The notes under the pieces: model-generated
The model's database searches: none
The model's input: only the letters and a program-made list of their open reading frames with translations
What the model was told of the DNA's origin: nothing
Assembly: GCA_021613375.1 (NCBI GenBank)
Contig: CM038722.1
Location: forward strand, 26,460,941 to 26,524,940
Length of the DNA stretch: 64,000 nucleotides
Source of the DNA: Megaleporinus macrocephalus
Lineage: Eukaryota; Chordata; Actinopteri; Characiformes; Anostomidae
Reading direction: 5' to 3'
Shown: piece after piece, positions 1-12,345 of the stretch
Layout: each line of letters starts with the position of its first letter
Numbering within the stretch: position 1 is the first letter of the stretch
Made by a program: the position numbers and the translations under genes

Positions 1-1670
1 AGTTCATTGATCTTTTAAGAGTAAATTAACAAAAGATAATCTGTTCTGTTAACTGCTTTCAATAAATTTCAACTAAATGTCAATTTTGTTGGAAACCATG
101 TAAATTTAATTTTAAAACAAAAAGAAAAAGCTATCTATTTTTTTTCAGATTTTGTTATTTTATTCGACTAAATCATTTAAATGGCTCGTTGCCACATAAA
201 GCATTTTGGTTGAGAAAGCATTGTCACTTCTTTATTACTTGGTTACTGACTCATACTGTTCACCAGTAAAACAAATGGGTTGTCAGTTTAACCTAAAAAT
301 ATGGTAATAGGCAGTTTAATACACTTGTATGCAAAAGTTTGATAACTCCCTATAAAATGATGTTTTTGTTGATTTTCTAAGACACATTCTCTAAAGAGAA
401 AAACTGTTAAAATTATTAAGTTCAGCAGGCAAACAATAATTAAAATGTGACATGTACTTAGTTGTACAAATACCTGTACTTTGAATGAAAAAAGGCAAAA
501 TAGATAGACTAGAAAAACAAAAACAACATTTTACACCAATCTAAGCCTCAAAGTCAAATCTTCCCATAAAATCACCATTCCAGTCTAATTTTTCTACTCT
601 AATATCACTGATACACTTCTTCGGTTCATTATAAAATCTTTCATTAGCTGAATTAACTGTATTATAGCAAAAAAAAAACCCCAAAAAACAAAAGTGCTTA
701 TCTGGTACAACCTTAAAAGTTAATTGATGTGGTAACAAGCAATTGAACAAGTTTTATTCAGCCAAAACAGTTTAAATGAATTATTTTTTTTAAGAATTAA
801 AACTAGTTCACTTGCTTGTTTGTTGTACAAGAAAGCACTTTTTACAGTGTAGGCAGACTATATACATATAACTCTAGAAGAAGCTGTATTTTAATAAATA
901 AATCACTTAAAATTAACCTTTATAATTACAAAAAAGAAGAAACACAGACAAAATACATTATATTATTAAGTTTTTTATTATACAAAACTACATTTGTAAC
1001 ACTTGTAAAAGTTATATACACTACTACTAATAATAATAACAGCAATAATAATAATGATAAAAACAACAACATCAAAACCACCACCACCACCACCACCACC
1101 AACAACAACAACAGCAACAATAATAAAAAAGATCATGATAATAGTAATAATAATAATAACACTCTCTTTGAATATATTTTGTAGTGCCTGAGCTGGACTG
1201 TAAAAAGTACTTATATTGTTGGTCCAAAATAAAAAATAATAATAATAAGTAATTAAACTAGTTTTATACAACCTAAAAATCCAGTTAAGATGAAAATATT
1301 TTTACGATCAACATAATTTAGTAGAGCTAATTCAAAAAGTAGTAATTTATTAAAACTAGTAACTTTTTTGTACCGGAGTTGTACCAAAAAAAGCACTTTG
1401 ACAGTGTATCAGAGATCTGCTGAAGATCAGATGCACCTGTAACCACAACAAGTCATACTGTCAATGTCACTGTTACAGGCATATACATGAAGCTTCTGTT
1501 CTTATAGAAATGTTTAAACACCATTATAAACCCGAATCACCTGTCATTTAGTAACTCTCAAAACAACTGTTACGCTTATGGCTTTAGTAACAATCTGTAA
1601 CCTTTAGCTTCTGACACAATAAACAGATAAACGGTGGAAAGTAAACACACACAGTATCTAATAGACATGC
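1..1670. repeat. AT-rich fold-back repeat fragments and trinucleotide tract
   Basis: No gene is visible here. Around 700-860 and 1190-1400 there are diverged, partly inverted copies of a short motif (actagtt, gcttgtt, ttgtacaa, agcactttttacagtg). They resemble the palindromic element at 34699-34880, so I read them as decayed fold-back MITE pieces. Between about 1019 and 1162 lies an imperfect trinucleotide tract (AAT, CAA and CAC units). The short ORFs over it are low-complexity Asn/Thr or Val/Gly runs and are not genes. Confidence 0.45.
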
Positions 1671-1673
1671 TTA

Positions 1674-2197
1674 TACACTACCGCTCAAAAGTTTGGGATC
1701 AAAGTGAAATTTTCTTGTTTTCAATGGTGTAGTTCTCCTTCCTTAACACAACAATGAACTGACGGGTCTCTAAAGAAAGTTGTTTCTTTCTGGTCATTGT
1801 GAGTCGATCAGCAAGCCATCAACTGCTGATCTTCAGATACTAAACTAACCTAGAATGTTGTTCCCTTTTATACTCACTTATTAGTAGAATGTTTTTCAGC
1901 TGTGCATCACAATTGAGCAAGAGTGTCCTAACAACCAATTAGTCCAATAACATCCTTAACTTGGATTGGTGGTCGTACCAGGAGATTTAGACAGAGGACT
2001 GAGAATTACTGATAATATGACTATATGCAAAATAAGCCTCTATACAAAAATAGACTTTAATACAAACATTTTTATTCTTTAAAAATCATCTGATACACTT
2101 ACATTAATTGTGAAATGGACAATATTGTTTGTGAATTGCATGAAAATTGCATGAAATGAAATTCTAAAGTGATCCTGAACTTTTGAGTGGTAGTGTA
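1674..2197 (+). mobile_element. Tc1/mariner-like deletion derivative, copy 1
   Basis: A 524-bp element bounded by TA with imperfect terminal inverted repeats: tacactaccgctcaaaagtt on the left and the complement of acttttgagtggtagtgta on the right. The interior keeps short pieces resembling the start of a Tc1 transposase gene but has no usable frame. Near-identical copies lie at 57898..58419 (same orientation) and 59503..60037 (opposite). The shared length shows that an internally deleted form was mobilised, presumably by a full-length element elsewhere. Confidence 0.85.
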
Positions 2198-2405
2198 TGT
2201 GTGATCAAAAACAAATACAAACTGGAAAACTGAAATATATCTGCTGCTGAAAAACTGCTGGAAATTATTTATGATCTTTCAGCACATGCAAGACCACCAA
2301 ACTTCAACACTGGCTTAACACAATCCTAAACATAATTCTGCTTTATAATTAGTTGTAGTAATTCTATAAAATCTATTTTAACCTATCTACATAAGAACAA
2401 CATAT

Positions 2406-3054
2406 ATGAATAATTCCAATCTGGTTTTTAGGCCCCACCACAGCACAGATACAGCTTTAGTTAAGATTAGAAATGATCTTCTTGCCTCTGATCTGTGCCA
2501 CGTATCTCTGCTGGTACTACTCGATCTAAGTGCAGCTTTTGACACTATAGGTCATGTTATTCTCTTAGACAGACTAGAATATGGTTGGAATCACATGAAC
2601 AACATTATCCTGGTTCACACCCTGCCTCACTGACCGTTTCCAGTTTATACAATTAAATAATCAATCATCTAATTATACAAGAGTGAAATATGGAGTTCCA
2701 CAAGGTTCTGTTTTAGGTCCTCTACTATTTACACAATATATGTTACCATTAGGCTCAGTTATACTTAGGCATGGAATCAGTTTCCACTGCTATGCTTATG
2801 ATACACAGCTGTACATATCAGCCAGGCCAGATGATGAATCCAGATTAAATAAGATTGAAGATTGTGTAAGAGATATTAGACTTTGGATTCTGCAGAACTT
2901 CCTTATTTTGAACCCTGATAAAACAGAAGTTCAACTAAGTGATTTCATTCTTGTGCACTATGTTTACTGTTCATATCTGAATTTTCATAGAGTTAATAGA
3001 GCAGAGCGCTGTTCAGAAGTTCTATGTGGTCTGTTGTGCTTGTGGTCACTCTAG
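2406..3054 (+). pseudogene. L2-like LINE reverse transcriptase fragment
   Basis: Two open stretches (2406..2633 and 2683..3054) together read as the palm region of a non-LTR reverse transcriptase. The first shows [19 protein letters not shown] and the catalytic [11 protein letters not shown] block. The second shows GVPQGSVLGPLLF and a remnant of the second catalytic box, CYAYDTQLY, where YADD is expected. This order and wording are typical of the L2 group in fishes. The copy is dead: it is split by a frame break near 2633-2683, the YADD box is altered, and endonuclease and C-terminal parts are not seen. Confidence 0.85.
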
Positions 3055-4880
3055 TGCTCACCATTCCGGCACTACGGCAAAGTTACTAAAACCCAGCTGA
3101 TCTGATTTTATATATGATTTAATGTGATTAGACTAACATTTACTAATAGAGTTTGATCATTGTTGTGTTTTATCTTTATCACTTTCTATGTTCCTCTGTT
3201 AGAGTCTGAGAAGCCTCTAGAAGACGAGGTAAGAACGAACACCGTGTTCACTGCTTCACATATAATGTTGTTTCAGTAGACTCAGTGGCTGATGTGTTTA
3301 CAGGACCTGCTGACAGCTGTGTGTTATGAAGCAGCAGAAGATTCCAGTCTTCAAGATTAGAGCTTGTTATCAAGTCTGCAGATTAGAGCTTGTTACCAAG
3401 TCCACTCATTTCATTCACTAGAATAATTAATAAATAATTATTAAGAAATAAACTGTAATTAAACTATAAAAAATGTAAAAAACTGTAAAAAAAAACAACA
3501 ACAACAAAAGCAATTTTATTAAAAACGTATACAAAGTTTGTAATGTTTTTAAAGGATGGTGTTTTGAGTTTTTCTTTTGAAGTTTATTTCATCTGTCAGT
3601 GTCAGATAATTTTGTTATTTGCATATTGTTTCTTAAATAAATAAAACTAAATAAAAACTAAATAATATGACCTATACTTCATTTAAATAATGTTCTTTAT
3701 TTACACATTTTTTATATATATTCTTTACCTTTTTAGAACCGTGTTTTTTCACATTTTCATAATATCAGTATCATAATATCTTTGCCTTAAAAACTGCTTG
3801 TTTGTTAATTATTATTACTAATTTGTGATCTTAAAAATGTGACATTTGAATTAAAAATAAAATAAAAATTTTATCAAGACGTGGTTGTGCTTTGCTGAAC
3901 TGACTGAAGTGTGAAACTGTGAACAGCTTGTGGAGGATGTGGGTTTAGTGAGCATTCACTACTTCAATGAGTGTGTTGGCCCGACTGACTTGAAACCAGT
4001 TTATGGTCAACATGTCTTTTCTGAAATACCTGAAATGACTTCCAGCTCAACTTTACAGGCTTTATTTTTACACAAAGCCAGATTTTGCAGTAAATAAGCA
4101 CTGTGGGGACCAAATTAGCAGAAAATCAACAATTTTTACACTTAAATGTCACCAGTTCATCTGTTTGTCATCTGCAAACTCCAGAATAAAATAAAAATGG
4201 TGCACTACAATCAAACTGAAGGCTTGAAACAAACATACAGTGTCTGTAGAACACTGGCTGTTGTGTCAGTCAGGAGCAAACAGGATAATATTGTGACCAA
4301 ATTCACACAGTCACTAATCCCTCGTGTCTGACAGTTACACGGTAGTGCTGGTCCAGACAGCTGATGCTTATAAAGCTTACTTAGCATTAACAATAGATCA
4401 ATAAATGAATCTACACACTCGCAATTTCATTCATTCAGTAGGAATGTCCATAGAGTGACCAACACACGTCCCCGAATGAGGTATGAGTGGCATGCAGTCA
4501 TTGAGATGCTCTAGTTTTACTAAAAGACATTCAGCAGAGCTTTTTCTCACAAGATGGTACCTCCACAAGTGCTCCACAATGCACAATGAAGCCAATGTGA
4601 CTATGCAGCACAACACATATTTCTAAGATTTTACCAAAGTCTGGAAGTCCACTTGTGTTCCCAACAAACAGAATCATCGCTTTTGAATATTTGTTCAACA
4701 GTGTCAACATTATGGAACCTATTCGGGATAACTTGTCTGACATCGCTGTCCAAGATGTCTAAGCACATATCAGACACATTCGCCATCTAACCTCTTGAAA
4801 ATGCTTGTCATTTCTAAATAATACACCAACGTAAGCCACCATTTGATATACAGTATCTGCAAGATGTCGTATATTATCAA
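3055..4880. other. Unassigned AT-rich sequence
   Basis: No gene is supported. The first few hundred bases may be the 3' tail of the L2-like LINE before it. The remainder is AT-rich, with only short ORFs (61-75 codons) that overlap on both strands and show no recognisable domain. Confidence 0.4.
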
Positions 4881-4887
4881 AATCTAC

Positions 4888-5955
4888 TTGTACTACTACT
4901 ATTACTACTACTACAACTACTGCTACAATTATTGCTACTACTACAACAACAACTACCTCTACTACTACTACTACTACAACTATAACCAAATCTACATCTA
5001 CTACTACTATTACTACAATTACAACAACTACTACTGGAATTATTACTACTACTACAACAACTATAACCAAATCTACATCTACTACTACTATTACTACAAC
5101 TACAACAACTACTACTGGAATTATTACTACTACTACAACAACTACCACTACTACTACAACTACTGCAACTATTACTACTACTAAAACAACAACTACCTCT
5201 ACTACTATTACTACAACTACTGCAACTATTACTACTACTAAAACAACAACTACCTCTACTACTTCAACTACTACTGCTACAACTACTGCAACTATTACTA
5301 CTACTAAAACAACAACTACCTCTACTACTACAACTACTACAACTACTACTGCTACAACTACTGCAACTATTACTACTACTAAAACAACAACTACCTCTAC
5401 TACTACAACTACTACAACTACTACTGCTACAACTACTGCAACTATTACTACTACTAAAACAACAACTACCTCTACTACTACAACTACTACAACTACTACT
5501 GCTACAACTACTGCAACTATTACTACTACTAAAACAACAACTACCTCTACTACTACTACTATTACTACAACTGCTACAACTACTGCAACTATTACTACTA
5601 CTAAAACAACAACTACCTCTACTACTACAACTACTACAACTACTACTGCTACAACTACTGCAACTATTACTACTACTAAAACAACAACTACCTCTACTAC
5701 TACTACTATTACTACAACTGCTACAACTACTGCAACTATTACTACTACTAAAACAACAACTACCTCTACTACTACTACTATTACTACAACTACAACAACT
5801 ACTACAACTATTACTACTACTAAAACAACAATTACCTCTACTATTACTACAAGTACTACTGCTACTACTACTACAATTATTATTACTACTACAACTACTA
5901 CTTTTTCTACTACTATTACAACTATAACCACATCTACTTCTACTACTACAACAAC
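4888..5955. repeat. Compound trinucleotide / minisatellite array (ACT, ACA)
   Basis: About 1.07 kb made almost only of three-base steps (act, aca, acc, act). Inside it a longer unit of roughly 60-75 bases recurs many times; it includes attactactactaaaacaac and then aactacctctactact. This is higher-order amplification of an initially simple repeat. Because the period is a multiple of three, every frame stays open: the 390-codon poly-Val ORF on the minus strand and the Tyr/Asn ORF on the plus strand are artefacts. Confidence 0.95.
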
Positions 5956-5976
5956 CCCCGAGTTTTATATATATAT

Positions 5977-6165
5977 ACAGTGGTGTGAAAAATGTTTGTC
6001 ACACTTAAATGTTTCAGAACATTAAACCAATGTAAATATTAGTCAAAGACAACACATGTAGACACAAAATGCTATTTTTAAATTAAGGTGTTTATTATTA
6101 AGGGAGAAAAAAAATCCAAACCTACATGGCCCTGTGTGAAAAAGTGATTGCCCCTTTGTTAAAAT
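5977..6165. mobile_element. Tc1-like element end fragment
   Basis: Begins at tacagtggtgtgaaaaatgtttg and runs through tgtttcagaacattaaaccaa and gggagaaaaaaaatccaaacc to ctgtgtgaaaaagtgattgcccc. This is a widespread terminal region of a fish Tc1-like transposon. Only one end is present. From about 6166 to 6600 I recognise nothing. Confidence 0.7.
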
Positions 6166-6592
6166 ATACCGTCACCGTGGTTTCTGACACCTGAGTACAC
6201 TGTCTCAGGGGCAAAATCTCCATACAATACACTATGATGCTGTGCCCTCTAGTGTCCTTCTAGAAAAGAAAGCTTTGGGCACCCTACCAACAAAAAAGGC
6301 CCATTATGAAGTGTCCCCTGTGCCATCCCTATATAGCAGTGTACCAGAGAGTGTGCGTGTAGAAGACTTGTTTTGTGCTAAAGTGGATAAAATGTGATGC
6401 AGTGCGAGTGAGTGTTAGGCGGTCCTATGTTGCATCTGAAATCACAAGTCACAAGTAGAGGACAATATGAAATGTTTGGTAAAGTGAAAATATTTAGCTG
6501 GTTCTCACTTGATCACATGTTTTTACCACAAATTACTCTTTTTTTTTTGGAAAATGTAAAACAGCAGAAATATAGTCTGTTGAATACTAAGA

Positions 6593-7395
6593 TTAATGAT
6601 AAGGTTGGGTGAAGATGTGTAGATGTAAGCGTAGATGTAGTATTAGATCTGTCTTGGTCTCAGCTGACCAAAGCAGATGGTCCCAGTTAAAGCCCCGGTA
6701 CTGCTTAGTGAACTCCAGACATAAGGCTTTTGTCCGTGTATGCCTCCCAAACAGCTTGTTGGCATGTAGATAGCGCCTGATGGTTGTTATGGAGACTTTG
6801 AGACCCCAAGATGCTGCTCTTTGATGTAATTCTCTAACAGTGAGCTTTGGAGAACTTGTTGCTTCTCTTACTGTCCTCCTCACTGAGCGTGGTGGCAAGA
6901 TGAACTTGTGTCCAGGCTTGTTTGCCACTGTTCCAGTTGTTTTAAACTTCTTGATGATTCCTCTGACTGTAGATATGAGCAGGTGTAGGCGAGTGGCTAG
7001 TTTCTTGTAGATGTATAAGAGTCGACACACATCTGCCTTACTTGAATGGTGTGTTCTCTTGTCTTTCCCATGTTGGAGAGTGGATAAGAGAACTAGGCCT
7101 CTGTGTCACATTCTATTTAAACCCCTCCATAGTCTGATCAACTTTATACACTACAGTAGAAATGACAGAAATGCTTCAATTACTATATATTTTCTAGGAA
7201 TTCTTAGGAATGCCAATAATTGTGTAACAGGTGATTTTATAAAAAAAAAAAAAAAGAATTTTTTTATTTATTTAAAGGTTACATTCTTTTACAATTTCCA
7301 GTGTGAGATTATGCTTCTGCAATAAAAATTGCATTTATTTTAAGGCTTTTAACATATCTCAAGAAGGGGTCCCAATTATTGTGGAGGGTGCTGAA
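6593..7395 (-). pseudogene. Tc1/mariner transposase remnant (N-terminal half)
   Basis: The minus-strand ORF 7030..6593 (145 codons) starts inside a helix-turn-helix (KLATRLHLLISTVRGIIKKF), followed by a second helical DNA-binding region (SPKLTVRELHQRAASWGLKV, then TIRRYLHANKLFGR). It runs into WDHLLWSAETKTD, which corresponds to the first part of the DDE catalytic core. The full-length family is about 340 residues, so the second and third catalytic acids are lost. The sequence to 7395 includes ggaatgccaataattgtg and caattattgtggagggtgctg, motifs I associate with Tc1 ends. Confidence 0.85.
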
Positions 7396-7904
7396 GGTCA
7401 AAACCCAATGTCTGGTAAATGCTGTAAACTTAACATTGGCTGAACGTTGACATTTAAACATCACACATTCACATTCGGAAACGAGGAATGGGTTGTGTAG
7501 TGCCACATTGTCAAAAACAGCGATGTAGCAAATAGGACGCCCCATAACACAGTGACAAAAAGTGTAACATGTTTTTTGTAGTTTTCAGCCTAGCTTGACA
7601 GTTCCTACGACGTGTTCCTTGACATTGACCAATAAGAAGACAGAATGCTTTGTGGCGCACATATGTAAACATGGAGAGAAGAGAGACAGCTTACTACAAC
7701 TGCAGGTTAAACTGCATCTGTGAAATCAAAACTGTTCCTAATACATTCGGTACGTCAAGCTACTGTTCTCTTTGTGACTTCCTACTGTTCTCTTTGTGAC
7801 TTTCTACTGTTCTCTTTGTGACAATTTTTTCTTTCTGTTGTTTTTTTCCTCTCAGCATCAAACACAACCCTTTTATCATTCGGCAGTTCCTTGACCCTCC
7901 TCCT
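7396..7904. other. Unassigned sequence with short tandem duplication
   Basis: No gene is recognised. Around 7755-7820 the phrase ctactgttctctttgtgac is repeated three times in tandem. Confidence 0.4.
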
Positions 7905-9755
7905 AACGAGGTGTTGGGGAGTAACTTAATACATGTAACGGCGCTACCTATTTAGAATACAAAAGATAAGTAACTGTATTCTGATACAGTTACCATGTCA
8001 ACAGATAGTACTCAGAATACAGTTACATTGGTGATATTAATGGATGAAGGGATTTATCTATTTAAAATGTTTTTTCACTCTCAAATTAAATTACGGTGAT
8101 TCCATGTATTTCCCAGAAGTCCTTAAACAAAACACCCAATTTTACGTTTACATAGAAGGTGCGTCCGAAATCATCTACTAGTCAATAGGTATTAGATTAG
8201 AGTCAGTACGTACTGCTTGAGTGGCAGACTAGTAGGTAATTTCCAGTGTCCTGTGACGCAACACGTTAGACCACCACCGTAAAAGTCCTGCTATTCATTT
8301 GAAAGCTCTGTTTACTGACAGATTTAGATACTTTTGTGACACTGATCTATGTTTTTGTCTGAATATGTATCAGACGGTGTCGAGCTGTAGCTCAGAGAAG
8401 GTGAAACAGGACGAATGTAATCATTGTTTACCTCAGAAGTAGTGCTAACCTCTGTAGCAGCAGTTCACTAGCCGTAGCTACGTACACACAGCCGACGTTC
8501 AGCTTTTTACTGTTTTTTCCTCCGCAGCTCCAGGTGAATCATGGGATAGCAGCTCCAGGTGAATCATGGGATAGCTCAGTGTGCTGTGTTCGCATACATA
8601 AACATGGCTGCGATTCAGTAGGTCATCCTGGTACCGCTCACCTACTACTTGATATCTACTGAGTATTCGTACATACTAACCGCGCTCACCTACTGATTTC
8701 GCTACTGAGTAGTAGACGAGTAGGTTTTTTCGGACGCACCCATAGTTTCGTTAGTCGTTTGCTCGCTCGAGGTAATGGAGCTGGCTTGACACAGCCAGGA
8801 GAGAAATGCGTTTATCTTGGAAATTTCAAATTTAAGGAAGAAAAAGGAGAGCGTATAATCACTGTGCAGTGCAAGCTCTGTTTGCCAGCTGCTAACAGTA
8901 TCCAAAGACACCACTTCTAAACTAAAGACATAACTTGAAGTAAGCTTATTGGTTAGCTTAGCTTGGCTATCTGAACTCTTTATAGTTATAGAAGCTGCCT
9001 ACTTAGTCGAAGTGTCAGTCGACAATCTCCTACATGCTAACTGATACTAGATAGCATGTCAGACGCCTTTGGTTAGCTTAAAGGAGACTGTCAGTCCGTA
9101 ATTTAAGTATTAGTTAATTTAGCATTAGCTAACATCAGACTTAATGCAGTTTACAGACAATATAGGCTATCTGTTACTGGCATTCTTATGTAAGGCTGCT
9201 TCCGGTTTACATGATAAAATGTTTCCGCACACTTTTTTTAGCTGTGTGCTAGGTCCTGTTGAAATGTCTAGCCTAAGATACAACATGCATTCAGGGTACT
9301 GTTTTATGGCAGAGCTTCCACTAAATGATGAACCAGACATGTAATGCGGTGGTAGGCTTCTCAAGCTACAGCTAGCTAACAGCTGTAGAAAAAAATTGTT
9401 AAAAAATGTTGGGTCTTTTTTGTTCTTTTTTCCCCCAGAAAAAGCAATGAATATTTTGTGTTTACATAGCCTTCTATTCTTCACTCTTTTACAGCAGTTG
9501 TATACATTGAGTAAAACTCTTCAGTTGCTACACTAGAAGAACACAACAGAACAGTTTTCTTAAGTAAGCAGGGTGTGATTGCCACATTCATACTGTTTTA
9601 AAATGTAAGAAAGTGTTAAACTATTCCAAAGTATTTGGAATACGTTACTCACATTGAGTAATCTAACAGAATACATTACAAATTACATTTTCGGGCATGT
9701 ATTTTGCATCCTGTAGTGAAATACATTTGAAAAATAACCCTCCCAACACTGCTAA
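7905..9755 (+). mobile_element. hAT-like transposon, decayed, with BED-type N-terminus
   Basis: The left end reads gtgttggggagtaac and the right end ccctcccaacactg, an imperfect terminal inverted repeat typical of hAT elements. Flanks ctaacgag and ctaatgac look like a decayed 8-bp target-site duplication. Near 8795-8920 the + strand encodes a short stretch (EKCVYLGNFKFKEEKGERI, then VQCKLCLPAAN) that resembles the start of a BED zinc-finger transposase. The rest of the transposase is missing or unreadable. The subterminal part is rich in gtaactgtattc / gaatacagttac motifs. A MITE is nested at 8158..8740. Confidence 0.7.
8158..8740. mobile_element. Nested MITE with 13-bp perfect inverted termini
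   Basis: A 583-bp element whose ends, ggtgcgtccgaaa and tttcggacgcacc, are exact reverse complements. The sequence catag occurs next to both ends (offset by two bases on the left), probably a target-site duplication. Subterminal tagtagg/ctactag motifs are also inverted. Around 8520-8575 a 31-bp phrase (agctccaggtgaatcatgggatagc) is doubled. It carries no coding potential and sits inside the hAT-like element. Confidence 0.8.
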
Positions 9756-9821
9756 TGACCTATGAACAATGATTGTTCGGTGTCAAACATGTAGTGTTGC
9801 CAGTCCCGCAATAGTCTAATA

Positions 9822-10306
9822 TGTTATAGTGATGTCACACCTCCATGCTCTTTTCCTGCTGCCATTGAATCTGGGAACTACAATACATAGGATTTCTTGC
9901 CATTGATACGTGCTCACTCTCCACCAATCTTAAACTGTGCTCTCGCTTTCCATCCTTGGAATGCTAATTTAATTTAACTGTTTGCAATAACCCTGTCTGT
10001 ATATATATATCTGTCTTGTCACACAGAGTCTTTATTAGGTATTGCCAAGACATTTAGTTGCGTACTGAGTGTATTTATATCTTTTGTGAATGACTCTTGT
10101 GATCCTTTTGCATCTGGTTGCTTGGTAGTGTGTCCTTCTGGTTAGATTTTCTGCTCGTCCCTTGGTTTTGTCTTGGTTGCCTTCTTGTTTGCTATTTACT
10201 ATTTACTCTATTTATTTGACACTGACACCTGTAACTACTCCCTCACGGTTTACTAGTAAATATGCTTTTATTAAGACATTCGTCTGACCTGACCATTCAG
10301 CGTTAC
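9822..10306 (+). mobile_element. Possible solo LTR
   Basis: This block begins tgttatagtgatgtcac and ends cagcgttaca, has a TATA-like run (tatatatatatc) near 10000 and is pyrimidine-rich downstream, as many fish LTRs are. I do not see a clean target-site duplication or a second copy, so the call is tentative. Confidence 0.3.
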
Positions 10307-10312
10307 AAGTAG

Positions 10313-11236
10313 AGATGGAAGGATCGATCGGCTATGTATCGGTATCGTCTGATTTTTAATGAAAATATGTGATCGGTGATTGGCTGATATTTCTCCAATT
10401 TAGCCGATCCTGAGAGCCGATTAATGGCGTTGAACCAATGAGCTTAATTTTTGTATTTCCAGCTAGTTTCATCCAGCAAGAGGAGACCTCCTTGAAACCC
10501 CCTCCGGCCAGCTCCCAGCAATTTCTATTTGAACCGCTAGGTGGAAATACACACCCTTTTATTTTCCACAGACTGACTAAAGCAGCGGCCTGGCGAGGAA
10601 AGCATGTCGTCCATCTGGCAGTGTTTTACCGTATGTGACTCAGACTCAGCCAGGACATTTTTAAAATGTGTAAAATCAGTGTGTCTCATTGAGGAAACCA
10701 AGACAAAGACATTTAACACTACTAATCTGACACAGCACTGCACACAACTGAATACAGTGAGTATCAGCAAACAGCAAAGCTAGCCCAAAACACTGTGCAG
10801 ACCAGATCTGACCGGTACGAACAGAACAACAGCAGCAATTCAAGATGTACATTTAATGATTACAGATTGTCGTTTAAAATAACAGAGTCTGCGTTTAATG
10901 ACTGCTGTTTTACTACTTGTATTTAATTAACTTTTTTAGTTTTAAATAAAGGGTCTAAATGTAATGATTGCAGTATTTGGGGATATTTGTTTGATTTACT
11001 TTGTTTATTTACTGTTAATTTTGTTAAAAATATTATACTGTTTCATATGAGCTTGTTAAAAATGGTAATAAACCAGTTTAGACCATGTTTTATGACTTGC
11101 TTGTGCTAATAACTACATATAGCTCTGCCGTGGCGTATACCCCGCCCTCTATCGGTATCAGCTATCGGCCGATCGCGCCGAAAGTTTATCGACGATCGGG
11201 ATCGGCCTTAAAAACGCTGATCGGTCCATCAAGTGA
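10313..11236. mobile_element. hAT-like non-autonomous element, copy A
   Basis: The left end is gagatggaaggatcgatcggc and the right end gctgatcggtccatc, forming an imperfect inverted repeat. Both ends are rich in tatcgg/ccgat motifs. The interior has only short ORFs without domains. A second, truncated copy in the same orientation begins near 32215 and is strongly similar over its first ~370 bases. Confidence 0.65.
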
Positions 11237-11930
11237 ACATTGTGAAAGACAAAAATATAGTGTAGTCTGATGACAACATAACACAGAGCATGTCCATTTT
11301 TTGCAACTGTTTATTAAAATTTCTATTTAAACCGGTTTACTGGTGCATAAATTGCTTGAAAGTTGAGTGAAATAATTAGTTTTTTAGATGGCAGTATGAG
11401 CATCTGACATTTCTTGCGTTTGTGTGTGTTTCCTATATGTTTTTTTTTATTTATAGCTTTACATCCTGGACATTTCACTAATGTTTGACTTTTTACGCTG
11501 AATCTCCTACGAAAGTGCCTGAATTAAAGGGTATTTTGCTCCTGGATGTAGTTTGCATATTTTAAAGACTTCCTAAATAAAAGTTTCTATATGAAGGCAT
11601 TTTGCATAGCACAGTAAAATGGAAAACAGATCCAAGTAACTGCATTTTGCATACCACAATAACATCAGTTAAAACATTTTTTATATATCTGCCCCAGGCA
11701 ACTAAGGGTTATTATAGTAAAATACAAGTGTTTAGAAGCAACCTCAGCTCAGAATGAAAGTGGCAGGCTACACAAACGTTATTTTACTACAGTCTCTGCC
11801 TCTAGAGAGCAACATCAGCATGAAACTTTCCAAATGTGTTAAAACTGTTAAAATGGGTTTTCGTTTTCTGACCTAATGACCTTTTGATTACATAGGAATA
11901 CATTTGCATTACAACCTGGAATTAACCTGG
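11237..11930. other. Unassigned AT-rich sequence
   Basis: I see no gene, no clear repeat ends and no RNA gene in this stretch. Confidence 0.4.
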
Positions 11931-11934
11931 AATT

Positions 11935-12345
11935 AACAAGTCCTAACAAGTCCATTACATTAAAAAAAATCTGAAAAGTTGTGAGTGCATATGTATTCAA
12001 ACCCTTAAAAAATATCATTCAACCATTAACTTCAGAAGTCAGTATAAATACATTTTGTTCTGAAAGGGCTCCGAGTCTGTCCCACAATTAAGCAAGCAAC
12101 ATGTCAGAGACAAAGTTATGAAGAATTATAGAAATAGGTTTTAAAAATGTCCCAAACATCCATGGAGCATCATGCTGTGGGGATGCTTGATGTTAGCAGG
12201 GACTGGAAAACGGGTCAGGATTGAAGGAAAGATGGATGGTAGTAAATACAAGGCAATTCTTGAAAAAAAAAAAAAACCTGTTCCAGTCTTCTTGAAATTT
12301 GAAACTGAGATGGAGGTTCACCGTCTAGCAGGGCAATGACCATAA
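11935..12345 (+). pseudogene. Tc1-like transposase remnant (C-terminal part)
   Basis: The stretch from 12150 reads like the DNA of a fish Tc1 transposase catalytic region: ccatggagcatcatgctgtg, then tgttagcagggactggaaaa, then ggattgaaggaaagatggat and gaggttcaccgtctagcagg. In the family this encodes the segment around the second catalytic aspartate. A poly(A) run at 12266 and other changes break the frame. The part before 12150 (gtgcatatgtattcaaaccc) resembles the noncoding region of the same group. Confidence 0.65.

Noticed and set aside
4759..5931. 390-codon ORF on the minus strand
   Set aside because: It is almost entirely Val/Ile because it crosses a trinucleotide repeat; the period keeps the frame open by chance.
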